From positions 1-11,113 of the forward strand of contig JBBQKP010000108.1 of NCBI GenBank assembly GCA_038326995.1: 11,113 nucleotides of DNA, written 5' to 3'. A program made the position numbers and the translations under genes. The stretch comes from JBBQKP01 sp038326995. GTDB taxonomy: Bacteria > Planctomycetota > Phycisphaerae > Tepidisphaerales > Tepidisphaeraceae. The notes under the pieces are model-generated. The model had not been told where the DNA came from, ran no database searches, and worked only from the letters and a program-made list of their open reading frames with translations. How positions within the stretch are numbered: the stretch's first letter is position 1; the number at the start of each line of letters is the position of its first letter. Below are positions 1-7,063 of the stretch, one piece after another.

Positions 1-926
1 ATTTCCTCCTTCAGCTTTTGCCTTACCTGCTGGGTCAGCGTGAACAAATCCACCTGAATTCTGCCGCACGTCGGGCAGGCGATCAGCTCCGCGCCGATAC
101 GCGTGCGCATTCCCAAACAGTAGAGCAGTTCCAGTGCGTCCTCGACTTCGTATACAGGGTCGCTCGCGTAGCTGATGCGAACGGTGTCGCCGATGCCGTT
201 GAGCAGCAAGTGCCCGAGCGGCACGATGCTGCGAATCGCGCCCGTCTCCCTCGGGCCCGCGTGCGTGACGCCAAGGTGAAGCGGGTAGTCAAAACGTTTG
301 CTGATTTCGGTATATGCGGCGATCACGAACAGCGGGTCGATGCTCTTACAACTGATCGCGATGTCGTGAAAATCTTCCTTTTGAAACACGTCGAGATACT
401 CTTCGATCTTGGTGATGCAGATCGCAAGAAGATGGCCGAACTTGTTGTCGGAGAAATATTTGCCGAGCTCTTTCAGGCGAAGCTGCTTGTCGCGGCGCTC
501 GATGATGGAGCCTTCGTTCACGCCGATGCGGATTGGCAATTTCTTCGCCTTACATGCCTGAATCACATCGCGCACCTGGTCGGCGTCTGAGATGTTTCCC
601 GGATTCAGGCGAATCTTGTGGACGCCCGCGTCGATGGCCTCGAGTGCTCTTTGAAAGTGAAAATGCACATCCGCGACGATCGGCACGGTGACCTGCGGCA
701 AAATGTCCTTCAGGGCCGCGGTGTCTTTTTTCTCCGGCACGGCGACTCGCACGACATCCGCACCGGCGGCGGCGAGCTTCTGAATCTCGCGCACGCACGC
801 ATCCACATCATGTGTGTAGCAACTGGTCATTGACTGCACCGCGATCGGCGAATCCCCGCCAATCGACACGGGCGTGTGTGTTTTGTCACCCAGCGTGATT
901 TTGCGAGTGAGACGTCGTTGAACCAT
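1..926 (-). CDS. ispG: 4-hydroxy-3-methylbut-2-enyl diphosphate synthase (flavodoxin/ferredoxin), 3' end cut by window edge
   Basis: IspG (GcpE) is the [4Fe-4S] enzyme that reductively opens MEcPP to HMBPP in the cytosolic MEP isoprenoid pathway. I translated this frame directly; 308 codons are visible before the left edge. The N-terminal TIM-barrel half is clear: 'VQSMT' near residue 30, 'AGADVVRVAVP' near 55, 'PIVADVHF', 'KIRLNPGNI' and 'PIRIGVNEGS'. Next come 'LHLGVTHAGP' and 'GIGDTVRIS'. The motif 'CPTCGR' supplies two iron-sulfur ligands, C284 and C287. The third ligand cysteine and the conserved glutamate expected about 30-40 residues later lie off-window. The ATG at 926 is chosen because the family begins just before the 'R..T..V.IG' segment and no closer start fits. 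There is no Shine-Dalgarno; a TACACT hexamer lies 6 nt upstream. The single-block barrel without the large plant/Chlamydia-type insert indicates the short bacterial form. The gene is divergent from the glycosyltransferase. Confidence 0.96.
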   Translation of the reverse strand, partial: MVQRRLTRKITLGDKTHTPVSIGGDSPIAVQSMTSCYTHDVDACVREIQKLAAAGADVVRVAVPEKKDTAALKDILPQVTVPIVADVHFHFQRALEAIDAGVHKIRLNPGNISDADQVRDVIQACKAKKLPIRIGVNEGSIIERRDKQLRLKELGKYFSDNKFGHLLAICITKIEEYLDVFQKEDFHDIAISCKSIDPLFVIAAYTEISKRFDYPLHLGVTHAGPRETGAIRSIVPLGHLLLNGIGDTVRISYASDPVYEVEDALELLYCLGMRTRIGAELIACPTCGRIQVDLFTLTQQVRQKLKEE

Positions 927-932
927 AGTCGA

Positions 933-962
933 AGTGTAGCAGCGCGAGGCGCGTCTTGTCTT
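933..962 (-). promoter_or_regulatory. Putative ispG promoter, leaderless geometry
   Basis: On the minus strand the hexamer TACACT (938-933) resembles a sigma70 -10 box. It ends 6 nt before the ATG at 926, so transcription would begin at about the A of the start codon. AAGACA (962-957) is a 4/6 match to the -35 consensus with an 18-base spacer. It is assigned by pattern only. Confidence 0.4.
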
Positions 963-1020
963 GGCATTGCCCCGCTATACCGCCGCTCCGGACGGTGGCC
1001 GACTGTATCGGTAATGCCAA
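961..1020. repeat. Inverted repeat with nested stems in the ispG/glycosyltransferase divergent gap
   Basis: TTGGCATTGCC (961-971) pairs with GGTAATGCCAA (1010-1020), 11 positions with one G-T pair. Inside it, ATAC (977-980) matches GTAT (1005-1008) and CCGCCG (980-985) can pair with CGGTGG (993-998) around a 7-base loop; position 980 can be used by only one of these. The outer arm touches the putative ispG -35 region. It could be an operator-like dyad, a remnant of a small palindromic element, or the end structure of an older transcript. No function can be assigned. Confidence 0.45.
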
Positions 1021-1058
1021 TTGTGCCTGGGCGTCGATAAGTCACAGGTGCGTCCTGA

Positions 1059-1086
1059 TTGACGACCGCCCCGGGTTGTCTAGCAT
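1059..1086 (+). promoter_or_regulatory. Putative sigma70-type promoter for the glycosyltransferase
   Basis: TTGACG (1059-1064) is a 5/6 match to the -35 box. TAGCAT (1081-1086) is a 4/6 match to the -10 box, with a 16-base spacer. Predicted initiation near 1093 gives a leader of about 60 nt. It is the best such pair in the divergent gap on this strand, but it is not verified. Confidence 0.4.
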
Positions 1087-1152
1087 CATTCGATCCATCC
1101 AAAAGGTTCTCGTCCAGGACGAACCGGATTTTTCAAGAAGCAAAGCACAAAA

Positions 1153-2256
1153 ATGAAACTGGTCGTGACGATTCCTGCGCAGAACGAAGACAAGACCATC
1201 GCGCGCGTCATTCGATCCGTGCCTCTTGATATTCCTGGAATTGACGAGGTCGAAGTGATCGTGATGGACGACGGCTCGACCGACCGCACCGCCGAATTCG
1301 CAAGGCAGGCGGGGGCGATGGTCGTTTCGGTTCACGGCCGGCCCGGCCTGGGGCGTGTGTTCAAGGCGGGCATGGAACGCGCGATGCGCCGCAACGCCGA
1401 CATCATCTGCAACATCGACGGCGACGGCCAATTCAACAGCGACGACATCCGTCACCTCGTCCGGCCGATCCTCTTGGACGACGCCGACTTCGTCACCTGC
1501 TCACGCTTCAAAAACCCCGAGCTCTGGCCCACTATGCCCAAGGTTAAGTTCTGGGGCAATCGCGTCGTGACGCGGCTGATCAACTGGGTCTGCGGCGGCA
1601 CGAATTTCAGCGACGTTTCGTGCGGCTTCCGCGCCTTCTCACGCGAGGCCGCCTATCGCCTGACGCTGTTCGGGCGCTACACCTACACGCAGGAATGTTT
1701 CATCGATCTCTTCGGCAAGGGCATGCGGATTTCGGAAGTGCCGCTCGCCGTCCGAGGCGTTCGCGAGCACGGCAAGAGCCGCGTCGCGGGTTCGGTCATC
1801 AAATACGCCAGCAATTCCTTCCCCATCATCATGCGCGCCATGCGCGACATTCAGCCCCTGAAATTTTTCGGCGGCATCGGGTTGATTCTTCTTTCGACCG
1901 GCGCTTTGCTCGGGCTTTTTGTGCTGGGATATTATTTCTACACGCTCTTCGAAGGTCGGCCGCGAACCAGTCCGTTCACCAGCCTGATCGTCGTGTCGGG
2001 CATCCTCATCACGCTCAGCTTTTTGATGGGCGTGCTCGCGCTGCTCGCCGACATGATGGCCAGGCATCGCCGCATCAGTGAAGAACTGCTCTATCTCGCA
2101 CGCAAAAAGATTTACCAGAGCAAGCGGTCCAGCCGCTCTCACAACATGCTCCCGGCCGGGAAGCTCAGCCTGCATGATTCCTGGCAGTTGCCAGTCATCA
2201 AGCAGGTTCCCGATGAGGTCGTGGCTTCCAATACGCAGGAAGAATCGGTTGCCTAG
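1153..2256 (+). CDS. Membrane-anchored family 2 glycosyltransferase (DPM1/GtrB-like)
   Basis: This 367-residue GT-A fold glycosyltransferase probably transfers a sugar from a nucleotide donor to a polyprenyl phosphate or a membrane acceptor at the cytoplasmic face. The start 'LVVTIPAQNEDKTI' is the classic GT2 opening. 'VMDDGSTDRT' (38-46) forms the nucleotide site, and 'DGDGQF' (89-94) contains the DxD metal-binding residues. 'GTNFSDVSCGFRAFSREA' (149-166) is the acceptor-side motif of DPM1-like enzymes. Two hydrophobic segments at about 240-262 and 275-299 predict a C-terminal membrane hairpin, followed by a basic stretch (305-326) and an unconserved tail. The ATG at 1153 is preceded only by a weak purine stretch (AAGAAG, 1135-1140). 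The gene stands alone, so the acceptor and sugar cannot be named. Polyprenyl-phosphate mannose, glucose or aminoarabinose-type synthases are all possible. Family assignment is sure; substrate is unknown. Confidence 0.92.
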   Translation: MKLVVTIPAQNEDKTIARVIRSVPLDIPGIDEVEVIVMDDGSTDRTAEFARQAGAMVVSVHGRPGLGRVFKAGMERAMRRNADIICNIDGDGQFNSDDIRHLVRPILLDDADFVTCSRFKNPELWPTMPKVKFWGNRVVTRLINWVCGGTNFSDVSCGFRAFSREAAYRLTLFGRYTYTQECFIDLFGKGMRISEVPLAVRGVREHGKSRVAGSVIKYASNSFPIIMRAMRDIQPLKFFGGIGLILLSTGALLGLFVLGYYFYTLFEGRPRTSPFTSLIVVSGILITLSFLMGVLALLADMMARHRRISEELLYLARKKIYQSKRSSRSHNMLPAGKLSLHDSWQLPVIKQVPDEVVASNTQEESVA

Positions 2257-2378
2257 CCTTTGTCAGGTCTCCATTTTGTAGCAGTTGATGTTTTTGGTGG
2301 CACGTACGACTCGACAGATCGAGCGAATGTCACCTTGAACCCGTGGTGCGAGCAATTAGAAATGAACTTCTTTTCCAA

Positions 2379-2452
2379 GCGTAGCCGCCAGCTTGCTGGG
2401 GCTTTGTCGGACTCCACTTGCACATCAAGCGCCAGCAAGCTGGCGGCTACGC
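2379..2452. repeat. Perfect 21-base inverted repeat (possible dispersed palindromic element)
   Basis: The arms 2379-2399 and 2432-2452 are exact reverse complements and flank a 32-base loop. A further four bases inside (2401-2404 with 2427-2430) can also pair. Each arm contains CCAGC-two bases-GCTGG, so it is itself nearly palindromic. A perfect 21-base match in non-coding DNA is far beyond chance and suggests a REP-like or miniature mobile palindrome, or a very stable RNA hairpin if transcribed. It lies 84 bases before proB and no U-tract follows it on either strand, so an intrinsic terminator role is not supported. Confidence 0.85.
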
Positions 2453-2519
2453 GGGAATGAGCGCGAGTCCGCGCGAAGAAGCCGAGCGAGCGACTATCGA
2501 GCGGCAAATCGCCCCAGCG

Positions 2520-2527
2520 TATACACT
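2520..2527 (+). promoter_or_regulatory. Possible proB -10 element
   Basis: TATACACT contains the overlapping -10-like hexamers TATACA and TACACT. It ends 9 nt before the proB ATG, with no Shine-Dalgarno between. This fits a leaderless or very short-leader transcript. No good -35 box is visible, so confidence is low. Confidence 0.3.
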
Positions 2528-2536
2528 CGTCGCCCC

Positions 2537-3685
2537 ATGACGACGGAAATTCCTTTGCAACCCCCTTTGGATCGCACCGCTCTGGTCCGCGATATACGCT
2601 CGGTCGTCGTCAAGCTCGGCACGCAAGTCCTATCTGATGCCAGCCACCAGCTCGACGACGCGTATGTCGCACAGATCGCCAGGCAGGTCGCTGCCCTTCG
2701 CGCGACGGGCGTGCGCGTAACGATCGTGAGTTCGGGTGCGCTGGGCTCGGGCATGGCGGAGCTGGGCATCACGCGCAGGCCGGTCGACGTGCCGTCGCTT
2801 CAGGCCGTCGCCGCCGTCGGCCAGCGCAGATTGATGGACTCCTGGGCACAGGCGTTCTCGCCCCTGGGCCTGAAAGTGGCACAGGTTCTTTTGACACGCG
2901 ACGACATCGACCATCGCCAGCGATTCCTGAACCTGCGCAACGCCCTCAACGCGATTCACGATCTCGGCGCAGTCCCCGTGCTGAACGAAAACGACACGCT
3001 CAGCACCGACGAACTCGTTCGCATCAGCTTCGGCGACAACGACATCCTGGCGGCGTTGGTGTGCCAGTCGATCCGCGCTGATGCGCTGGTGCTGTTGTCC
3101 GTCGTGCCGGGCGTGTTGGATGAGAACAAAGAGCGCGTCCCGGTGATTCACGACATCGCCGATGCGCAGCGGTTGTTACAGCCGGGCAAGAGTCCGCTCG
3201 GTCGCGGCGGGATGAACAGCAAGCTCGAGGCCGCTCGGATCGTCACCGGCAGCGGCGAGCTTCTGGTGGTCGCACACGGGCGAACGGACGACGTGCTGCT
3301 GCGGATTATTCGCGGCGAGGATGTCGGCACGTGGTTCGTGCCGGGGCGAAAGAGTCGCAGCGTCGGTATCGGCCGATGGCTTCGCACGGCCAGGCCGCGC
3401 GGGTGGGTCGTGCTCGATGACGGCGCAATTCGTGCGATTCTTACGCAAGGAAAAAGCCTGCTTCCCGCGGGCATTGTGCGCGTCGAAGGCTCGTTCGGCG
3501 TAGGCGACGTCATCGACATCCGCCGCGGCGATGGGACATCCGTCGCGCGAGGTTTATCAAATTACTCGAGTGACGACGTTCAGCGGATCATGGGCAAACG
3601 CACCAGCGACATTCGCGTCTCAGCACCCGACGCCGGATACGATGAGGTCGTGCACCGAGACAACATGAGCGTCGAGAAGCAGTAG
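2537..3685 (+). CDS. proB: Glutamate 5-kinase
   Basis: ProB phosphorylates L-glutamate to gamma-glutamyl phosphate, the first step of proline synthesis in the cytosol. The chosen start gives 382 residues, close to the usual 365-380. The amino-acid kinase domain shows 'VVVKLGTQVL' (23-32), the phosphate-binding 'SSGALGSG' (65-72), 'NENDT' (150-154) and 'FGDNDILAA' (166-173). The glycine-rich 'GRGGMNSKLEAA' (222-233) follows; E. coli has a threonine where this protein has R223. A C-terminal PUA domain (about 288-365) is recognisable from 'GWVVLDDGA', 'LLPAGIVRVEGSFGVGDVIDI' and 'ARGLSNYSS'. An in-frame upstream extension to 2393 is rejected because it crosses the inverted repeat. No Shine-Dalgarno precedes the ATG. 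The usual partner proA is not adjacent. The gene converges on bioD with a 41-base gap. Confidence 0.95.
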   Translation: MTTEIPLQPPLDRTALVRDIRSVVVKLGTQVLSDASHQLDDAYVAQIARQVAALRATGVRVTIVSSGALGSGMAELGITRRPVDVPSLQAVAAVGQRRLMDSWAQAFSPLGLKVAQVLLTRDDIDHRQRFLNLRNALNAIHDLGAVPVLNENDTLSTDELVRISFGDNDILAALVCQSIRADALVLLSVVPGVLDENKERVPVIHDIADAQRLLQPGKSPLGRGGMNSKLEAARIVTGSGELLVVAHGRTDDVLLRIIRGEDVGTWFVPGRKSRSVGIGRWLRTARPRGWVVLDDGAIRAILTQGKSLLPAGIVRVEGSFGVGDVIDIRRGDGTSVARGLSNYSSDDVQRIMGKRTSDIRVSAPDAGYDEVVHRDNMSVEKQ

Positions 3686-3726
3686 CCCGTTTTCGGCCGT
3701 TGCATCAGACCTTGGACACAAACAAA

Positions 3727-4503
3727 TTAGCTTAGCCTCGCCGGTCTCGATCGGCTTCGCGGCACGTCGTTCAGCGTCATGCGAACGCCGACGATTCGCG
3801 ACCAGTCGCACGTGTCGATGGCGGCGGCGATGTCGGGCGGAATCGTCGGGCCACTCAAACGCGATTCGGGCACGATCGCCAGCACGGGTACTCCCGAATA
3901 GCGCTCGATCATATGCGGATTGGTTTCGCTCGCGACGTCGGGCGATTCCGCGGGATAGCGATTGATCACGACGCCCGCGACGCTGACCCCGGCCGCGTTG
4001 AGTGCCGCGATGGTCAACAGCGTGTGGTTGATCGTTCCCAATCCCGCCCGCGCGACGATAAGCACCGGCACGCCGAGCCAGCGCGCCACGTCGAGCATCG
4101 TGTGCCGCTCGTCCATCGGCACGAGAATTCCGCCCGCGCCTTCGACGAGCATGACGTCGCTGTCGCGCTGCATCGTTTCGAGCGCCGCCTGAATGCTTTG
4201 CCACTCGATCGGCGTCCTGGAACGCTCTGCCGCCACCGCGGGTGCGAGCGGCTCTGCATACCTTTGCGGACAGATTAAATCCAGCGGATGACGCGATTCG
4301 CAAGTCGAAGCGAGAAACTCCGCATCCTCGCTCACAAGCCCCTCGCGCTGTCGCGTGCAACCGGTTGCAACAGGCTTACACACGCCCACGCGCAGGCCGA
4401 ACTTATGGAACCATTGTCCGATCGCGCCGGTGATGACGGTCTTGCCCACGTCGGTGTCGGTGCCGGTGACGAAGAGCGCGGGACGGGTGAGGACAGGAAG
4501 CAT
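3727..4503 (-). CDS. bioD: ATP-dependent dethiobiotin synthetase
   Basis: BioD closes the ureido ring of dethiobiotin from 7,8-diaminopelargonate, CO2 and ATP, the penultimate step of biotin synthesis. From the ATG at 4503 the protein has 258 residues, slightly longer than E. coli BioD (about 225). The start 'FVTGTDTDVGKT' is the deviant P-loop, with K21 and T22. 'CKPVATG' supplies K43, equivalent to the substrate-contacting lysine. 'SEDAEFL' contains D60, and 'VEGAGGILVPMD' (120-131) is the Mg/substrate loop with E121. The frame stays open upstream to 4626, but that extension overlaps the permease gene and precedes the conserved P-loop by an unusual basic stretch, so the later ATG is preferred. 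A TACACT hexamer sits 6 nt before it. No other bio gene lies in the window; the permease gene ends 61 bases upstream on the same strand. Confidence 0.94.
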   Translation of the reverse strand: MLPVLTRPALFVTGTDTDVGKTVITGAIGQWFHKFGLRVGVCKPVATGCTRQREGLVSEDAEFLASTCESRHPLDLICPQRYAEPLAPAVAAERSRTPIEWQSIQAALETMQRDSDVMLVEGAGGILVPMDERHTMLDVARWLGVPVLIVARAGLGTINHTLLTIAALNAAGVSVAGVVINRYPAESPDVASETNPHMIERYSGVPVLAIVPESRLSGPTIPPDIAAAIDTCDWSRIVGVRMTLNDVPRSRSRPARLS

Positions 4504-4509
4504 GGAAGG

Positions 4510-4515
4510 AGTGTA
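4510..4515 (-). promoter_or_regulatory. Possible bioD -10 element, leaderless geometry
   Basis: TACACT on the minus strand ends 6 nt before the bioD ATG, the same hexamer and spacing as at ispG. There is no Shine-Dalgarno in the gap (its bases are CCTTCC) and no convincing -35 box. bioD could also be read through from the permease operon. Confidence 0.35.
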
Positions 4516-4564
4516 GCCGCGATTGCGACGCGGCCGGCGGTAGAAAGTCGCAATCTGCGGTCGA

Positions 4565-5971
4565 TCAGCTTCGCTTACGCAAGAGCGCCAGCACCACAAG
4601 CGCGGCGGCGAGACGCAGGCCCGCACTGGCGATGAAGAGCAGGTGGAAGTCCGTCAGTTTCGGCAACGCACCGGGTCCATCCCACACCATGCCCTTGGTC
4701 TGTTGCAATAAGTAGGCCGCGGCGAGACTGCCGACGATGCCGCCCACATTCACGATCACGTGATTAACGGAAACAAAGACGCTGGCGGGGGTGGCGACGG
4801 CCGTTCCAACGCGCGTGTCCTTTGAGCCCTTCTGATTTCGAGAGCCCGAGACTTCTAAAAGGAGATTGAGCCCCGCGACATCGAGCATGGTGCCCAGCAG
4901 GATGCCGGAGACGGAAAGAATGTAGCCGAGCCAGATGAGTTCCTGAGAGACGAAGACCCAGCCCAGACCGACGGGCACGAGCCCGACCGCACCCATGATG
5001 ACCAGCGGCCTGATGCCGTGACGATCCGCCCAGCGACCAATAATCGGATACGCCAGAAACTGTGCAACCATCGGCAAGACAACGAGCATGATCTGAACCT
5101 GCAGTGAGCCGACCGATAGCCGCTCGACCACGAACCGCGTGGTGAACAATCCCATCGGCGCAGTCGCCAGCGATACCACGGCGGCGGCCAACGTGAACAC
5201 GACGAACCGCTGGTTTTTCAACGTCGAAAGCAGATTCGACATCACGCCGACTTTTTGTGTCTGGATCGGAATTGTTCGCGCCAATGGAATGGTCTGATAG
5301 ATGAGGATGTCGATCAAACCAAGAATGCCGAAGCCGACAAACAGGAGGGAACAGACGATAAGCGTCGTTCGCTCGGCCGGGCCGAAAGTGTTGGCGGCGA
5401 TTTCTCCGGCGGCAGAAGCATTAGCGACGGCGGGGGCGAAATAGTCGAGCAAGATTCCCGCGAGCAAGGAAATCGGGACGGCCGCGATGATTCCCCAGCG
5501 TGCCCGCTCTGCGAAGTATCGCCCCCTGATCCTGGCGGGAACGAGAATCGACATCCAACTGATCCACGCGGGGATGCCGATCGCCGTCGCCAGAGAAACC
5601 ACGCAAATTAAGGGTACGAAAATCCACACGCCGACGGTGCTGGGCTTGACGCCGAAGCCCAGAATCAGGACGCCCGGGAGAATCGAGAGCGTTAGCCACG
5701 CGAGTCTCTGCAAATAGCCGGCGAACATGAACATCGACTTCACGCGGCCCGTGCGGTCGATCAAAATGCTCGCGGGAATTGAGAGCAGCGTTGCTGCGAA
5801 GGGCAACGCATTGATCAGCCCCCAGCTGAGTTCGCTGAGCTGAAGTGCGTTGCCAAACCGGACCAACGGCGCTCCGGCGAGAATGGAGAACCATGTCGCA
5901 CCGAAAACCCACGCGAAGACGACACGCCCCATGAGCGGGCGCAGGGCCTGGTCACTCGTGCGTGAACTCAT
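4565..5971 (-). CDS. Major facilitator superfamily permease, partner of the radical SAM gene
   Basis: A 468-residue inner-membrane protein with about twelve hydrophobic helices in two halves, split by a hydrophilic region around the 'RTIPIQTQKVGVMSNLLSTL' segment. MFS signatures are the loop 2-3 'ASILIDRTGRVKSM' near residue 67 and its second-half counterpart 'GRWADRHGIRPLVIMG'. 'MSILVPARIRGRYFAERARW' is a loop typical of a bacterial MFS branch that I recognise only at superfamily level. The ATG overlaps the stop of the radical SAM gene (ATGA at 5971-5968), so the two are almost certainly co-transcribed and translationally coupled; no separate Shine-Dalgarno is visible. By context it may export the product of the radical SAM enzyme or take up its substrate. 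The transported compound is unknown. The C-terminus ends in the basic 'LLRKRS'. Confidence 0.9.
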   Translation of the reverse strand: MSSRTSDQALRPLMGRVVFAWVFGATWFSILAGAPLVRFGNALQLSELSWGLINALPFAATLLSIPASILIDRTGRVKSMFMFAGYLQRLAWLTLSILPGVLILGFGVKPSTVGVWIFVPLICVVSLATAIGIPAWISWMSILVPARIRGRYFAERARWGIIAAVPISLLAGILLDYFAPAVANASAAGEIAANTFGPAERTTLIVCSLLFVGFGILGLIDILIYQTIPLARTIPIQTQKVGVMSNLLSTLKNQRFVVFTLAAAVVSLATAPMGLFTTRFVVERLSVGSLQVQIMLVVLPMVAQFLAYPIIGRWADRHGIRPLVIMGAVGLVPVGLGWVFVSQELIWLGYILSVSGILLGTMLDVAGLNLLLEVSGSRNQKGSKDTRVGTAVATPASVFVSVNHVIVNVGGIVGSLAAAYLLQQTKGMVWDGPGALPKLTDFHLLFIASAGLRLAAALVVLALLRKRS

Positions 5972-7038
5972 ACGTTGACACTCGTGCCGATATTCTCAAC
6001 GCTGCGATCTGACGCCGATGTGACAGCTGATGTGATAGCCGATGCGACAGCTGATGTGATAGCTGATTTTAATTTTCGCGGCGACTTGGCGATGGTCACA
6101 TCAACCAATCCGCGCGTCGTCGATGTCGGCTTGGTGTGGAGTAAGCCCGGGGCATGCTCCGCGAAGAATTCGTCGCACCAGAGACACTCATTGCCGAGCT
6201 CGAGCGTTCGCTTCTCGGCGTATTCCTGTGTGACGCCCAGAGATTCGCCCATGCGCTGGGGTGCGCCCTGGTTGATGGCTTGAAACACCGGGTTCTTCGC
6301 ACACTCATCGAGAATATCGAGAAGCGGCGTTTCGAGCAGACTGCCCAGCGGCCGACACGTCATCTGGCAGCAGGGGTAGAGGTCGGCGAGTTGGAGGCTG
6401 ACCTCATTGCCGTGGCCGCGCGGGAAGTTGTAGTCGAGGAATTTTTGTCCGCCCGACCAGAGCGAGCAGAACTTGTCGGTCGCGGACGCCTTGCTCAGGC
6501 CGTTCTTCATCGCCCTGCCACGCGGCCAGAGCGGGCCGATCCACAGGTCTTCGGTCGCGCCCCAGAACGCGCTGGTCTTTTGCCGCTCTGCCAGAGGCTT
6601 CCAGCCGGCGTACGGCATTTCGACATACCCGCGTGAATTCAGAAGAGCCATGACTTCGGGCTTTCTGCGCACGGAGACGGCCTTGTGATACTTATCCTGA
6701 CTGGCGATGTCGACTCTTGAGACGTGGTGATCGACCAGGCGGTCGAGCGTCGCCTCGTCGAGCAGGTCGCCGTTGGTCTGCACCATAAGTTCAGTCGCAT
6801 CACCGAACTTTTTGTAGATCGAGGAAAGCGTATGGAACAGCAGTTCGGGCCAGACCAGAATCTCGCCGCCCGAGATCATGATGTGATCGATGGGCACGCG
6901 GGCCGGGTCCGGAAGATTAGCGACGACACGATCGATCTGATCGAGCGTGAGTCCGGGCGCACCCGGACCCGAGTCGTTGTAACAGTGCGGGCAGGTTTGA
7001 TTGCAGTCGCGCGAGACGACCCAGTAAATGAAGTCCAT
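5968..7038 (-). CDS. Radical SAM protein with SPASM-like C-terminal cysteines and a repeat-encoded tail
   Basis: This 356-residue protein begins almost directly with the radical SAM cluster motif 'CNQTCPHC' (C12, C16, C19), which binds the [4Fe-4S] cluster that cleaves S-adenosylmethionine. 'ISGGE' (55-59) is the SAM-binding GGE motif, and 'VQTNGDLLD' (86-94) is the usual third strand. Further cysteines at 191, 223, 224, 228, 285 and 288, in contexts such as 'DLYPCCQMTC' and 'NECLWCDEFF', suggest auxiliary cluster binding of SPASM or twitch type. Residues 325-344 are a low-complexity repeat (SAIT/SAVA/SAIT/SAVT/SASD). The start is firm: an in-frame TGA lies a few codons upstream and no other ATG is in frame. 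No Shine-Dalgarno is present, only a CT-rich run. It is coupled to the MFS permease. Peptide (RiPP) modification or a small-molecule reaction are both possible; no precursor peptide was recognised, and the substrate is unknown. Confidence 0.9.
   Translation of the reverse strand: MDFIYWVVSRDCNQTCPHCYNDSGPGAPGLTLDQIDRVVANLPDPARVPIDHIMISGGEILVWPELLFHTLSSIYKKFGDATELMVQTNGDLLDEATLDRLVDHHVSRVDIASQDKYHKAVSVRRKPEVMALLNSRGYVEMPYAGWKPLAERQKTSAFWGATEDLWIGPLWPRGRAMKNGLSKASATDKFCSLWSGGQKFLDYNFPRGHGNEVSLQLADLYPCCQMTCRPLGSLLETPLLDILDECAKNPVFQAINQGAPQRMGESLGVTQEYAEKRTLELGNECLWCDEFFAEHAPGLLHTKPTSTTRGLVDVTIAKSPRKLKSAITSAVASAITSAVTSASDRSVENIGTSVNV
6006..6066. repeat. In-frame 12-base tandem repeat at the 3' end of the radical SAM gene
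   Basis: Four clear units at 6017-6028, 6029-6040, 6041-6052 and 6053-6064 follow the plus-strand pattern GATGTGAYAGCY with one or two changes each. A degenerate unit (6006-6016) lies on one side. Because the unit is 12 bases, copy changes keep the frame and add or remove four residues of a Ser/Ala/Ile/Val/Thr tail. Confidence 0.9.
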
Positions 7039-7063
7039 AGAGAGAGTCCATCAATAAGTGATC

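Larger units (their letters stand above)
2257..2536. other. Intergenic gap between glycosyltransferase and proB
   Basis: About 280 bases without a credible gene. An open frame continuous with proB extends upstream to 2393, but its extra 48 codons run through the inverted repeat and have no family resemblance, so they are treated as non-coding. The only recognisable contents are the inverted repeat at 2379-2452 and a possible -10 element just before proB. No U-tailed terminator was seen after the glycosyltransferase. Confidence 0.6.

Noticed and set aside
18..590. A 190-codon plus-strand open frame opposite ispG
   Set aside because: It is the antisense of a clearly conserved ispG coding region with no recognisable domain.
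2393..2536. N-terminal extension of proB by 48 codons
   Set aside because: It runs through the inverted repeat, has no resemblance to glutamate 5-kinases, and the ATG at 2537 gives the normal family length.
3620..4360. A 246-codon minus-strand open frame overlapping bioD
   Set aside because: It is arginine/alanine-rich low-complexity translation in a shifted frame of bioD and extends across the convergent gap into proB; typical of GC-rich shadow frames.
4504..4626. N-terminal extension of bioD by 41 codons
   Set aside because: It overlaps the 3' end of the permease gene and lies ahead of the conserved P-loop; the ATG at 4503 gives a standard N-terminus.
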